Source of the DNA: Polytrichum commune
Lineage: Eukaryota; Streptophyta; Polytrichopsida; Polytrichales; Polytrichaceae
Direction of reading: 5' to 3'
Assembly (NCBI GenBank): GCA_950295325.1
Contig: OX485806.1
Span: forward strand, 33,232,001-33,296,000
Length of the DNA stretch: 64,000 nt
Shown one piece after another: positions 46,177 through 57,199 of the stretch. Under the pieces are notes generated by a model, which was not told the DNA's origin, searched no databases, and worked only from the letters and a program-made list of their open reading frames with translations. The position numbers were made by a program, and so were the translations under genes. Within the stretch, counting starts at the first letter, position 1. Each line of letters starts with the position of its first letter.

Positions 46177-46745
46177 CATGGTCTTATTTTTTGCAACCAC
46201 TGGTATATAGCCTTTCTTGAGCTCTTATCTGATGTTGTACTCTCGCCACCACCTGTCTTTTATCAAATTTTCCTCTCCTACGCTATTCTTACCACTCTCT
46301 TCTCATCTCCTTTTCACTCTCTCCTATCTCCTGCTCTTGGATTTCTTTTGAGCGCCATAATGGGAATAGATCACTGAGCACCCTAGTCAACAACCCTGCA
46401 TTTGAGACCAGTCCGGTTTCTCTTCATGGGGTGACCACCTGGAACTACTGACCACTGCTACTGACACAGTCAAGGCAGCCTGAAAATCCTGCCTGGGCGT
46501 CTTCTTATTCCTACCGTCACAGTAGTAAAAAAACCTTTGCAAGGTCCAATAGAAGAAGAAACTACTATCTCCACCTGTGTGTTTTGCGGCTCATCCTTTG
46601 CTTTTAGGTCCTTCCTCAAAGACCAGGTTGTCGGAATCTGCGGATTTTTGAAACTGCTCTTAGCTCTCTTCTCCTGCATCATTTTTCTCTCCATGGTTCC
46701 CTGTACATTTTCCATATGTTTTCCTTTACAGCAATAAACATGTAC
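46177..46745 (+). terminator. 3' UTR and polyadenylation signal of PP4R3
   Basis: AATAAA at 46733-46738 lies about 560 bp behind the stop codon and is followed by a T/G-rich stretch (CATGTACATTGTTGC). The UTR is C/T-rich at 46240-46340. Later cleavage, up to about 47300, is possible. Confidence 0.5.
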
Positions 46746-48139
46746 ATTGTTGCACCTGCCTTGGATCTGTCATTTGTGTGTTAACAGAATCAATCAACTC
46801 CACTTCCCACAACTGGGAGATGGTGCTTGCACCTTTGCAATGGCATGGGACTTCGTCATTTAGACAGGCAGCACTGTAACCCTGCCTCCTTTTGTAGACC
46901 TGTTTGGTTGGATTCCTACTCCCTGAACATTCTTACCTGAATTTAGGCATGTCAGATGGTGTCCTTCCTTCTGAGGGGCTCCAGCGTGTGGAATCTGTTT
47001 TATTTTTATTGATTGCTCAATTTTTTGTGGAGGATATGTTCCACCAGCAGTTCCCAAGATCCCCTCGTGACAGATCCTGAATCTCCAAATCCCGCTGCGC
47101 GTATTCAATTTCCACATCAAGGACGATGGACGCATGGAATATCACGACGTGGAGCTGCTGCTGGCACGGCGGAGCCTACCTAGAATGTGAACAGATGCAT
47201 GTAGTGTGACTCGATTCACGGACAAACTGTGTAATTGTAAAAGGTGAAACATCCTGCCTTCTACAATCAAACAGTTAATATCAGCTCTTTTAATTTTCCA
47301 TTTTTCTATACTCATTAGTAATGCCTGGATGGAAACTCATAGATGTCGCATGTGTGGGAAGGAACTACTGTACCGTCTCCTTACAAATTATGTTTCATAT
47401 TGTTTATTGTGAGGTATGTGGGCCTGATGTGGTCAGTCTCCTTAACCCCTCACAGGTGGAAGCAAAATCTTCTTAAAATTGCATTAATCAGTTCAGTCTA
47501 ATTCAGAAGTTTATTAACAAAAATCGGCACCTCTTATGGTGGATTAGAACGTGTGGATGGAAGCATTGCAAAGTACGGATAGTTCACACAATTTTTCAGT
47601 TGTCCATGTATCTAGAATTAAAAGAAGTTCCGCTACTATTGTCGAGTAGCAAGCAAACTCTTCATTGGAAACCTAAATGACGTGCGTGGGTCACTATGAA
47701 ATAAAACCCCTTACATACGAGAAGTTTATATAGAAGAACAAATGTATACGTACTAACAACATGCTAGAATATGGACTCATGTATTTAAACTAGGCTTTTC
47801 AGTTTAATGTGATAGATGCCTCCACTACATATACAAAATAAAAATCTTGAATTAAATTAGCTTGTATTACATATATGATCCACTTTCACTTTCCAATGAC
47901 AAAGTCATTGAAGGTTTTTTTTATCCATACCAACGATTGCATCAAACAAAGAAAGACAAGAGCATAATAACTTAGCCACAATTTAAAGAGCAAAACTTAA
48001 GGGAACCCTTAAGCGCTCCAAGGCCAAGAGTTTGTAAACTAAGAAAAATTGAAAAATGCAAATGCAAACCCTAACAAGAATGGACAAGATGGTCATTGAG
48101 GACTATTACCATATGACAACGCATTGAAAACGTGAACAC
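46746..48139. other. Intergenic, no gene recognised
   Basis: Possible extended 3' UTR to about 47300, then AT-rich sequence without ORFs of note. Confidence 0.4.
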
Positions 48140-48580
48140 TCTCATTGGTGGAAAAGGCGGAGCTGGTCCAAGTTCGCTTCACACTACACTTGAGGGACCA
48201 GTGGCGGAGTATGTGAATGCAAGATGGATGTAAAGTCTACACGGATTCCTACACGGCACCAAATGCATCATGTTTCATGGTCACTCGGATTATTCAATAC
48301 CCGTCTCTTGGAGGTAGGCCTAACAGAAAACCGAGAGACCATGGCACTCCGAAAGCTCACAACCGTTGGTTTATTCTATTCTATCATGTGTGAGGGCCCG
48401 CGTGAATAGAAATTCATTGAAATAGCATTTGGTTGAGGGCCCAGTCACATATGACTTCACACCACACTCGAGGGTCCGTGACCACACCGCATGATGTTGG
48501 AGGTGTGTTGGGACGGCCTTTGGACACTTTCTTTTGGGCTCACAATTTCATGGTCATGGCTCTTGGCTCGTGTGTGAAGG
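48140..48580 (+). repeat. Dispersed repeat D, copy 1
   Basis: A segment beginning CACTCTCATTGGTGGAAAAG and ending near TCATGGCTCTTGGCTCGTGTG recurs in the same orientation at 63388-63782. Similarity is high over about 300 bp (for example GGAGGTAGGCCTAACA and CACAACCGTTGGTTTATTC). Copy 1 has an extra stretch near 48480-48530. No coding potential is evident. It may be part of an unidentified transposon or LTR. Confidence 0.65.
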
Positions 48581-48849
48581 GGCGCTGCTGAGTAAGGGCA
48601 ACCTAGGACGCTCTCGGTGATGGTGGGGCCTAAGTTAAGTGAGAAAGAAACCGAAGAATCCAAAGGTCGACCCACGACCCTTACAAGTCAAAGATCCAGA
48701 ATATTTTGCCATCCACTTGGTTGGTCCTTTTCAAGGCCATTGTCCTTTCCCATCCAAAAGTGCACCTTCAGTCCGGACTCTATAAGTACTAATAAGAACT
48801 AAGGTTGCCTTTGTGCATGAGCCCCAATGATGAATGGGGGAAAAACCGA

Positions 48850-49025
48850 GTGCTATTTACAATTCAACCAAACGAGTTTGAGAAATGACCGGTTGAAGTC
48901 CAAGACTTGAGGAATCTTACCCACCATTGTTGAGGAATCTATGGAATATACCCCAAACTAATAAAGAGAAACCGAAAGATGGTCAACATGTAACCGGTTG
49001 GACTTGGAAACACTAGGATTTTGTT
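48850..49025 (-). repeat. CCGGTT-rich repeat, inverted copy
   Basis: On the minus strand this reads GTTTCCAAGTCCAACCGGTT...GGTATATTCCATAGATTCC...CTTCAACCGGTCATTTCTC. The same text occurs on the plus strand at 51905-52105 and 52447-52645. It is a three-copy family with one inverted member. Confidence 0.65.
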
Positions 49026-49039
49026 CAAAAATCTCTCCA

Positions 49040-51540
49040 AACACTACACAATCCTACCATTGGAGATGGAGATCTGGCCATGGAGAATGGAGAGGGGGAA
49101 TTATCACATACAAGTGTACCTCGTAGCCATCCAACATCAAAACTTGCCTTGCTTACAGGTTTGTTGTCAGTTCATCTCAAATGACGTGGACTAGACTAAT
49201 TTGAGGTGTTCAAGGCCGATTTCGGTGTGAATTGACTTTAGACAGCAACATGTGGGATGCATACAAATTCATGGATGTTATGCTGGATGGAAAAAAAGGT
49301 ACACTCGCATGCGATAATTCCCTCTCTCCATGGAGAATCGGCTTCCTCTCACTTGGGGCCATTCATGATTGGGGTACTACTTTTGGGACAAAGAAATTAA
49401 GGACTATGTCGCATTGGATCTTGGCGTTTATTACGATTTACTATTATTTGATCAATAAATTTTAAATAAAAAAGTAGATAGGTCATAGGACTTGTAAAGA
49501 GGTCATATGACTTGTTTGGGCCATATCAATAGCAATTTCATTATTGAAGTGTACATCGAAGGTGAATTATTTCTTGTTTTCCATCCTAGTACCTTGGTGT
49601 AAGTATCATGTGTCCATACATTTATTTTTTTAATGTCCAATTCTAATGCTAAACGTTCCTTTCTCATGTAGCCATGTTATTGTGTACTGCTGGCCATGTT
49701 TGGTGTCATATGTAAAGCTATACAATTTGTATGCAATACATTTTTAGTTCTATTGGTACACAATTGAACGATAACTGTGAGGAAAAAAATTGGGATCATT
49801 TTAATTAATTTTTGTTGTTCTTTTCATTCCTTGATCCTAAGGTCAACAATTTTGACAACACCCATGGATGTCCGTTAAGGAATCAAAATGATATCTTAGA
49901 TTACCTTATTCCTTGTAAATTAACTTTGTCGGTGTACTCAATATGGAATATTAAATGTAGGTATGATCCAAAATATGCTCCACAATACAAATCTAAGCAC
50001 ACCAACTATGTAAAGTTATCTAATTTATTCCTTTAACCGTTACACACCCAAAAGTGGTACCCCAACCATGAATGCCCCCACTTGTTTGTAAGATGGTGCA
50101 TGACATTCTACTAGGAAGATTGAACCATCTTTATTGTATGTGGGTGTTATTCGCTTGCTTATCTTAATTGGACTCCTACATTTGATTGGTGTGTGGTTAT
50201 ATGAGGATCAAGGAACAAACACCATGAAGACACATGTTTACAATAAGATTGAATTAAGTCTTTAGATTTTACTATCTACTCCACATTCAAGAGTAAACAC
50301 ATTTGGGAGAATGTATGTGTTCAGTTAAGGAATCAACAAACATGCCCTTCTGATAGTCATAACTAAGCCAGGAGAGGTCATGTTTAATGCTCACTAAGAT
50401 GATTGTCTGACATGATAGTATGTGTATTAGGGACACTTTAAACCGCATGGACAATGGGGTAGCCATTTGTCCTCAAGTTTATCCAATAAATGTTTTTTTT
50501 AATTATTATTTGTTTATATAAAAAAGGTTTGTGGAAAGATTTCCCAATTTTTTTGTGAAACAACACGAGGCACTCTGCTTGCCTCCAAGAATTTTGGGAA
50601 AATGTCTTTGATCAAGGCAATAGCTTGTGCCACATGTACTCATTGAGGGCTTGTGTGGTAATCCCAAAAGCATCGGAAATTTTGGTACAAAAGTAAGGTT
50701 TCCCCTAAACTAGTTGCACTTATAAACAACCGGTCGCAATTGATGGTTTTGAGGATTAGTGAGGGCTTGGCTACTCATAGATTCAATGTAACATAGAGGA
50801 GGCTAATGTGGACACCTCCAACTATGTGGAATCATCCAGGCGATGGAATTGAACATTAGAAGCTTGAGCATGTTAGCAATTGTGAATCAAGACCAAAGAA
50901 TTTGAAGTCGTTGAAATCGAAGTTGAGGAAGGTGTTGATCTAGTTGCTCTAGAATCAAAGATTCTCTATTTCCCAATGTGGTATTATATGAGGGAAACCT
51001 TTTATTGTTCAATGTTGTGCAAGGGGATAACATCAATAGTAGATTCTACATGGGCCATTTGCCAATGAAAACCAAGTTGAAATGCCAATAGTGGTTGTGT
51101 CATGTCTCTAAAGTGGTCACATGTGAGATAATATGTTGCTGAATTGTTTTTTTCATTATAAAATGCCCATAATCTAAGTTGGTCGGCACCTCGCAACCAC
51201 ATGTTGCCTCCTAATTTGCCGATCTCGGGCACAAAAACCAAGTGTGCCATAGCTCAGTGGATAACACTCCTCATTATGGAGGATGGTGGGTGTTGTTTGA
51301 CTTTTGTGAAGATGACTAACCCAAACATCATCAATGTGGCGGCTAAATCATCATATATTACTCACCCACCGAATTAAAACGACTGTACCGCCGATTAAGA
51401 GCCAAAAATAGGTGTCTGACCAAGGAACCTAACTGAATTAACCTCATGTACCTCCATGCACGTAGCACCGCGTGTTATTGAGTACATTGCGATCATTTGA
51501 TAACCAACCTTAATTTTTTTGGGGGGAGGAACAACCTCCT
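49040..51540. other. No gene recognised
   Basis: AT-rich with short ORFs only (for example 49232-49465). A tRNA A-box-like sequence, TAGCTCAGTGGATAAC, occurs at about 51252, but no matching B box follows, so no tRNA is called. Confidence 0.4.
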
Positions 51541-51549
51541 AATTTGGTA

Positions 51550-51836
51550 CTCCCTTCGTCCTAAAATATTTGTCCATGTTCCTAACTTTGGCGAGATTAA
51601 GGCCCGCTGATCATTGACTGAGTAGTTGTAAGTATGACTCTTAAAATAAAAAACAACAGCTACTCCGAAACGCCTCCCGAAGTTGCGGTGTCGAAAGACT
51701 TCTTGATGATGAAAGTTTGGCGTGAAAATATTTGACTTTGAGCCTCAAATTTCTAGCTCGGCAGATACCCCGGACAATCATTTTGGGACAAAAAAAAAAT
51801 CCGGGAGGTATGACAATCATTCTGACATAGAAGAAG
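51550..51836. mobile_element. Stowaway-like MITE
   Basis: TA (51548-51549) precedes CTCCCTTCGTCCTAAAATAT. The distal end contains the inverted counterpart GGACAATCATTTTGGGAC and CCGGGAG (about 51770-51808), then a second inverted-looking end GACAATCATTCTGACATAG up to 51836 with TA behind it. The true 3' end is either near 51808 or at 51836. There is no ORF. The terminal sequence is that of Stowaway (Tc1/mariner) elements. Confidence 0.6.
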
Positions 51837-51904
51837 TATTGTAGACTTTATGTTGCCCAAGGAACGTGCTTCTGTATCCTGGAAGATTTTCAGGCATGAT
51901 CAAT

Positions 51905-52105
51905 CGAGATCCTAATGTTTCCAAGTCCAACCAGTTACATGTTGACATCTAAGCTTTCAATTATTCTTTATTAATTAGGGGTATATTCCATAGATTCCTC
52001 TAAAATGGTGGGTAATTTTCCCAAAGTCTTGAACTTCAACCGGTTATTTCTCGAACTCAACTGGTTCATTTGTAAGTAGCTCCGGTTCTTCCCATTCATT
52101 GATGC
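51905..52105 (+). repeat. CCGGTT-rich repeat, direct copy 1
   Basis: GTTTCCAAGTCCAACCAGTTACATGTTG to CAACTGGTTCATTTG. Related to 52447-52645 in the same orientation and to 48850-49025 inverted. Confidence 0.65.
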
Positions 52106-52191
52106 GCTCTCATGATCATTATGAATGGGTTCACAAAGATCCAAGATCATCTAACCTTACTCTAGCAAAAGGTTCATTACAGGAACTGCTA

Positions 52192-52409
52192 CACTGATTA
52201 TCCCGATTAGTGCATGTCACTATTCGGAGTTATCCAAGGCTTAAGTTTTTAACGAGGATGCAAATGTTTTACCATGCAAAGTCATTGTTGTTCTATACTG
52301 TCTGAACAACCTCTTCAAACTTTCGTTAGTAAAAGTTGAACTTTTGAGTAAGATGTTATTGCACTGCGTAACTCCGACTACTAACACACACTAATTGGGA
52401 TAATCAGTG
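52192..52409. mobile_element. 218-bp MITE with 21-bp terminal inverted repeats
   Basis: The ends CACTGATTATCCCGATTAG(TG) and (CA)CTAATTGGGATAATCAGTG are inverse complements at 20 of 21 positions, and weaker pairing continues inwards (CGGAGTTA / TAACTCCG). TA lies before it, but TC behind it, so the duplication is imperfect. It shares termini with the longer element at 62720-63244. Confidence 0.7.
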
Positions 52410-52446
52410 TCATCGTGTGTCCAGGGTCGATATTTGGGCATAATTG

Positions 52447-52645
52447 CTCAAAATCCTTGTGTTTCCAAGTCCCACCGGTTACATGTTGTGATCTTCCGGT
52501 GTTTCTTTGATAAATTGAGGTGTATTCCATGGATTCCTCTAAACTGATGGATTGTTTTCCTGGAATCTCGAACTTTCAATCGGTTATTTCTCAAACTCAA
52601 CCGGTTCATCTACAACTAGCAGTCGGTTCTCTCCGTTCACTGATC
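52447..52645 (+). repeat. CCGGTT-rich repeat, direct copy 2
   Basis: GTTTCCAAGTCCCACCGGTTACATG to CAACCGGTTCATCTACAACT. Together with 51905-52105 it brackets the 218-bp MITE. Confidence 0.65.
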
Positions 52646-52649
52646 AGTG

Positions 52650-53515
52650 TAGTTTGCGAATTGCAATCTTGGCTTTCAATGTCGCGAAGCAAGTCGACCA
52701 TCGGCAAGCTGCAAGACACGGAATTTTGCCCTCGTTGGCTGGCCACAATGCCAACATACAATCGGCGATGCCAGCTTCTTGCATCAACTGCATAGGTAAG
52801 TGTCGGGGTAAGTGCACTCTTGTGATCTGTCTCATAAATTGTTGCAGGGTCTCGGGTCGCAAGTCTAGCATGTCTTCAAAATCCGGTGAAGTACACGTCC
52901 AACTTCTCACCAGGGACAAATTCCATCGAATGCAGCAGGCCCCGTGCCTCGTGCTCTCGGTCAATGGGAGTGAATGTTCTGATGGCAATCTCTCGAAGTT
53001 CACCCCTAAACACTTCATCATGTAACTAGGTTTCGAGCAGGTCCTAGACATCCGCTGTCAACATTCTCCTGAGTTTATTGCACTTGTGGACGTCGTTGGC
53101 ATTGTAGGCTATAGCTATAACCTCGAACGTTTTGAGGTACAAGCTCAAGGGCGGCACTCTCCCAACGTCGCCAGCTTTGGCTTCCCTTTTTTAACGTCGC
53201 TCCTCCTTCAGTGATCCCCCCAATAACCTTGGCGTAGCTTCCCCACGATTGTTCACCAACTCAGGCGTTGTCTCCGTCCATTTGCTGGCCTACATGAGTG
53301 CGGATTTGCTGCACGTATTCTACGAATACAGATTTCACTTGCATAATTTGCTCTATGAAGATGAGTTCCACGAGTTATCTTGGTGTAAGGACCAACAAGG
53401 CCTCTTGAAGTTTCTCCAAAACTTCCTCTGTGACCTCTGCGGCCTCTCCTCGTTTGTCCTCCTCGGAATTCCCCAAAGATGGTTTGTCTACCTTCTCATT
53501 GTCGCTTGAATCCAT
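52650..53515 (-). pseudogene. Retrotransposon gag relic
   Basis: The minus strand starts with an ATG at 53515 and reads MDSSDNEKVDKPSLGNSEED, an acidic helix (EEVLEKLQEALLVLTPR), a TAA, then LVELIFIEQIMQVKSVFVEY, a TGA, and GSYAKVIGGITEGGATLKK. Further on, in another frame, LSLYLKTFEVIAIAYNANDV and HSMEFVPGEKLDVYFTGFED (about 52960-52880) resemble Gag capsid sequence. The region is richer in G and C than its surroundings, as expected of old coding DNA. Stops and frameshifts make it a relic. No RT follows. Confidence 0.4.
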
Positions 53516-53519
53516 CACA

Positions 53520-54846
53520 AACATCCCTTGTGAATTTGGTGTTTAGCCCTGGCAGGTGGTTCTTGGAGCATATATCTTGCCTTTCCATCACCACATGCGG
53601 GGTGATTCCTTTGGGATAAAGGAGGGAAACCCACATCTCGTTGAGATCTCCATGTCTCTTTGAAACAAAAATCCTCTGCCAAACAGAGCTGATCCTCTTT
53701 CGATCAACGCCAAAGCCGATCCTCTTCCCTCACGTTGGTTCTTGCATGCCTTTCTCCTGTCCTTGCGAGATCTCCCTGATGACCAATCTCCAAGCTATCG
53801 CCTCCAACCTTCATGTTTTCCCCTTCTCGGCGTCCTTGGGAACCTTCAATCGTCAAAATCCAGTGGCGAGCATTTCCTCACGACAATCCCCCGCATCTCC
53901 ACCAAGATTCTGAGATTGTTAGTTTCCTAGCCTTGACCAATGACGTTGAGTAGTGGGATGAAAGCCTCGTTGAAGGCCACGGGATTGTGCTTGTGACGTG
54001 AGCACGAATAGATAGGCGAACAAAACTATAATGAGTTACTCCGAAAAGAAGAGATAAATAAGAGGCATGATCCACCCATTCATGAGCTATTTCTCCTTCA
54101 ATGGAACTACGAGGTGCATTCCGGTTCCCAAGACTTATGTTCAAGTGCATTGCCAAGACATTTAGGGCCACTTTACACTATAGACCCATGAAGTCGGACC
54201 ATGAAAGATGGCCTTTTCCCATGGTCCGATTTGATGGTCCAACTTCCATGGTCCGTTTTCTTACAAAATCAATTTACAAAGCTTTTGGGCCCCTCAGTAG
54301 GTGTCAATTGAATGTGGACCAAGAGGATTGACCATGCATCAAAAAGTGAATGTGCCCACTTTTTTAATATATGTCCAAAAAAGGGCAATCTTGGAAGAAG
54401 AAAAAATCCAGTTTAACCATCCTTTTTTCTTCTTTTGTCTTCATCTTCTCTTTCCCCCAAAAAAAATCATTTAAAACATCATTATATTAACAATATGTCT
54501 CTACCATGGGTTTGCCTTTTTCTACCAGAGCACCTCTTTTGCCTCTTCCACCGCAAAACTCATTGGACCATGTCGATGGATAATGTAGGCCTTAAAATAT
54601 GTCTTTTGGGGACCTCGAACTCCATGGTCACTATGACATTTTTCCCTTGGTGTAAACTAAAGTGGTCCCGCGACAAGTTCAACAACCAATCACAGATTTT
54701 ACAGACCCTTGGGATGACTTCATGGTTCATGATGTAAACATCCCTTTAATTAGAGAGAATTTGTGGGGTGAGAATGAGACCCTCTATCTTCATGTGCAAG
54801 CACATGTTCTACTTTATATAATGTATCATCTTCCTCGAAGATTGGT
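53520..54846. other. No gene recognised
   Basis: Moderately GC-rich to about 53950, possibly upstream (leader or LTR) sequence of the gag relic. After that it is AT-rich and without signals. Confidence 0.35.
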
Positions 54847-54851
54847 GGAGA

Positions 54852-55816
54852 TGTCGCGCACCACTCCATGAGGAGCGTGCGCAACTCCATGAGTACAAGG
54901 GGGACCCCGGCTTGACACCCTGGACTTGTGGTGCCATAGGTGAGAGGGCCCAAGTGATTCTAGTGTGGGTAAGGGCCCCAGGCGGTGAGAACGCCTCCCA
55001 CCCACGAAGATTAGGAGGCACAAGGCCATGAGCATTGGTTAGCTTATGGCGTCTGGATTCTAGAATGCTCAAGAATCATCTAATTGGAGGTGTGAGCTAG
55101 GACATATGGCAATTTAAGTGGGGCGTTGCTTAGGGGCAGTGCCCATCATTCCAGGGGGCGATATGGTGGGACAATAATGACTTGGGAGTGATGCCCAAGA
55201 TTGCCGAGGTTAGAAGAGTCATAACTTCCGCATCACTTGCCTGAATGGTGCAAATGATGAGTCCATCGGCATTCACGCAAAGAGGAGATGTTGATGAACT
55301 AGTTGCTTTATAAAATCAGAGATTAGACAACGAAGTTATGGAGGTTTGAAGTTGTTGGGGGCTCCAACCCTAGCAACTAAAGAAAAATGTCTGAGAGACA
55401 AAATGTTGCTTGACAGTGAGGTAGGAGCCCTGCCCAAAGTCCTAGAGGCTTATATGGGGAGGCGGTGTTGCCAAACGTTCCCACCTGTTGCAGAACAGCA
55501 CGGCCTTCATGGACGTTGGCCCAATGTGGGGGCAAAGTTGACAAGTATGGTTGTTGTAGTGTTGCTATGGCAACGCGATGATCAACTCAAGATTGAACTT
55601 TCAATGAAAGTCCGCACCTAACCATTGGCTACGTACTAAGAGCAGAGTCCCGAATGCATGTGTAGGAGGGTTTGGTTACTAAGTTATGAGCTTGGAAATT
55701 GATATGTGGAGCTAACCATGCGCGTGTGTGGGATGTGTAGGGTTAACGCTCGTGACACCTGCTAAAGTTGCGAAACGGTGAAGCTAAATTAAGGGGAGCT
55801 AGTAAGGGTTGCGATA
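54852..55816. mobile_element. Solo LTR, family S, copy 2 (965 bp)
   Basis: It starts TGTCGCGCACCACTCC and ends GGGTTGCGATA. The 5-mer GGAGA stands directly before (54847-54851) and directly after it (55817-55821), a perfect target duplication. Same orientation as 23233-24205 and similar over the whole length. The final CA of the family reads TA here. Confidence 0.88.
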
Positions 55817-55821
55817 GGAGA

Positions 55822-56900
55822 TGTACCTTGCCATTGGTTGTGTACAACCGAAGAAGTCACACCTGAAAGACACCATGAATGTTAAATGTGCATTGTAGTT
55901 GCACACAACATGTTATGACCCCTATCCTCTTGGTTATCCGAAACGGACCAACCCACCTTCGTAGTAATTGTATAGCACATGGGACCTTCAACTTAATATT
56001 GGAAATGTTGACTACACTAAATATGATATTTAGTGTCATATGGTGGCTTTTCCGATGACACTTCTTATAAATAAATTTATAAATATTGTCATGGATGATG
56101 GATAAGTTCATCCGTTGGCCCAAATCCTACCTTCTTGCCAACAACTTGTGATGAAATATTGTCATTGAGGACATATGGCGTGCCTTGGTGGCACTTCTAC
56201 TCTGACATATAGCAGTGACCTTGATGAGTTGATTAATCATTAGAAAGTTGGTGGCAAATCTTGTGGACTCGGACATCTTCAATCCCAAATTAGGCGAGTA
56301 AATAAGGGAGACCACTGCATTACATTTATGGCCTAGATGCATTTGACAATGTCTTTTGCATCTTGGCTTCATCAAGTTTTGGTTGATCAACAGAGAGACC
56401 AACGCGGGGCTACACACTATGGTGGAATGGGGGAACTCTACGATAGTTGTATATCCAAGATATAGTGCATCGACCAAATGACAACGTCATGCTTATGGGT
56501 CCAACTGAATGACAATGATGGGACCATATTGAAAGGTTCCGAAAGAAGAGGTTAAAGTTGTCGTGGTCTTTGGAATGGTTCATGTTAGAATTGCACAATA
56601 AAAATGTGCAACACAAGTGTGAGGCCAAACCCACCACCCTTAAGCGTCCTAGTCCGGGTGATGGTTTTGAGAATCACATGTGTCATACCAAAGCTCGTGG
56701 TAACATGGAATGTACTTCCATCTCAACAAGCTCCCAACTCACTTGAAATCATGATGTTTTATTAATGCTAGTCTCTTGAATAGGTAGAGCATTGGCCTTC
56801 TCAAGGATTGACCAACTACTACACTTAACCTTACTAAGTCCCCTACAAGTTTCTATGAATTCTACTAATTCCACTAATCCTTCTACTAATTCCCACACAA
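55822..56900. other. No gene recognised
   Basis: Overlapping minus-strand ORFs of 75-116 codons at 56637-55857 show no family features. They might be transposon remains. Confidence 0.3.
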
Positions 56901-56924
56901 CTCTATTTCTAAAATTTAATTTTA

Positions 56925-57180
56925 TGAGAGAAACAACAAGAGGGAGAGAGAGAGAGAAAGAGAGGGGAAGGGAGAGGGTAAGGGGGCCTTGTATGAACCT
57001 CTCCCCTTTGCCCACACTCCCCTCTCAATACAACATGCTCATGTGCCCACACACACGTGTGCACCCACACGTGCAAGATGGAAGAGCGTGAAGGAAGAGA
57101 GAGTGAATAGGAACACAAGTGAATGAAAAAGTTGAGAGAAATGAATATATAGGGGAAGGGAAGGGGTGAGCACCCCTCAA
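56925..57180 (+). repeat. GA-rich tract and short CA-rich segment
   Basis: A run of AGGGAGAGAG units at about 56939-56985, followed by CACACACGTGTGCACCCACA at about 57048-57067. Low complexity, no gene. Confidence 0.7.
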
Positions 57181-57199
57181 AGCTCAAGATAAGCCCCTC

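Noticed and set aside
51240-51300. tRNA-like A box TAGCTCAGTGGATAAC
   Set aside because: No B box at a suitable distance and no cloverleaf can be drawn, so no tRNA is called.
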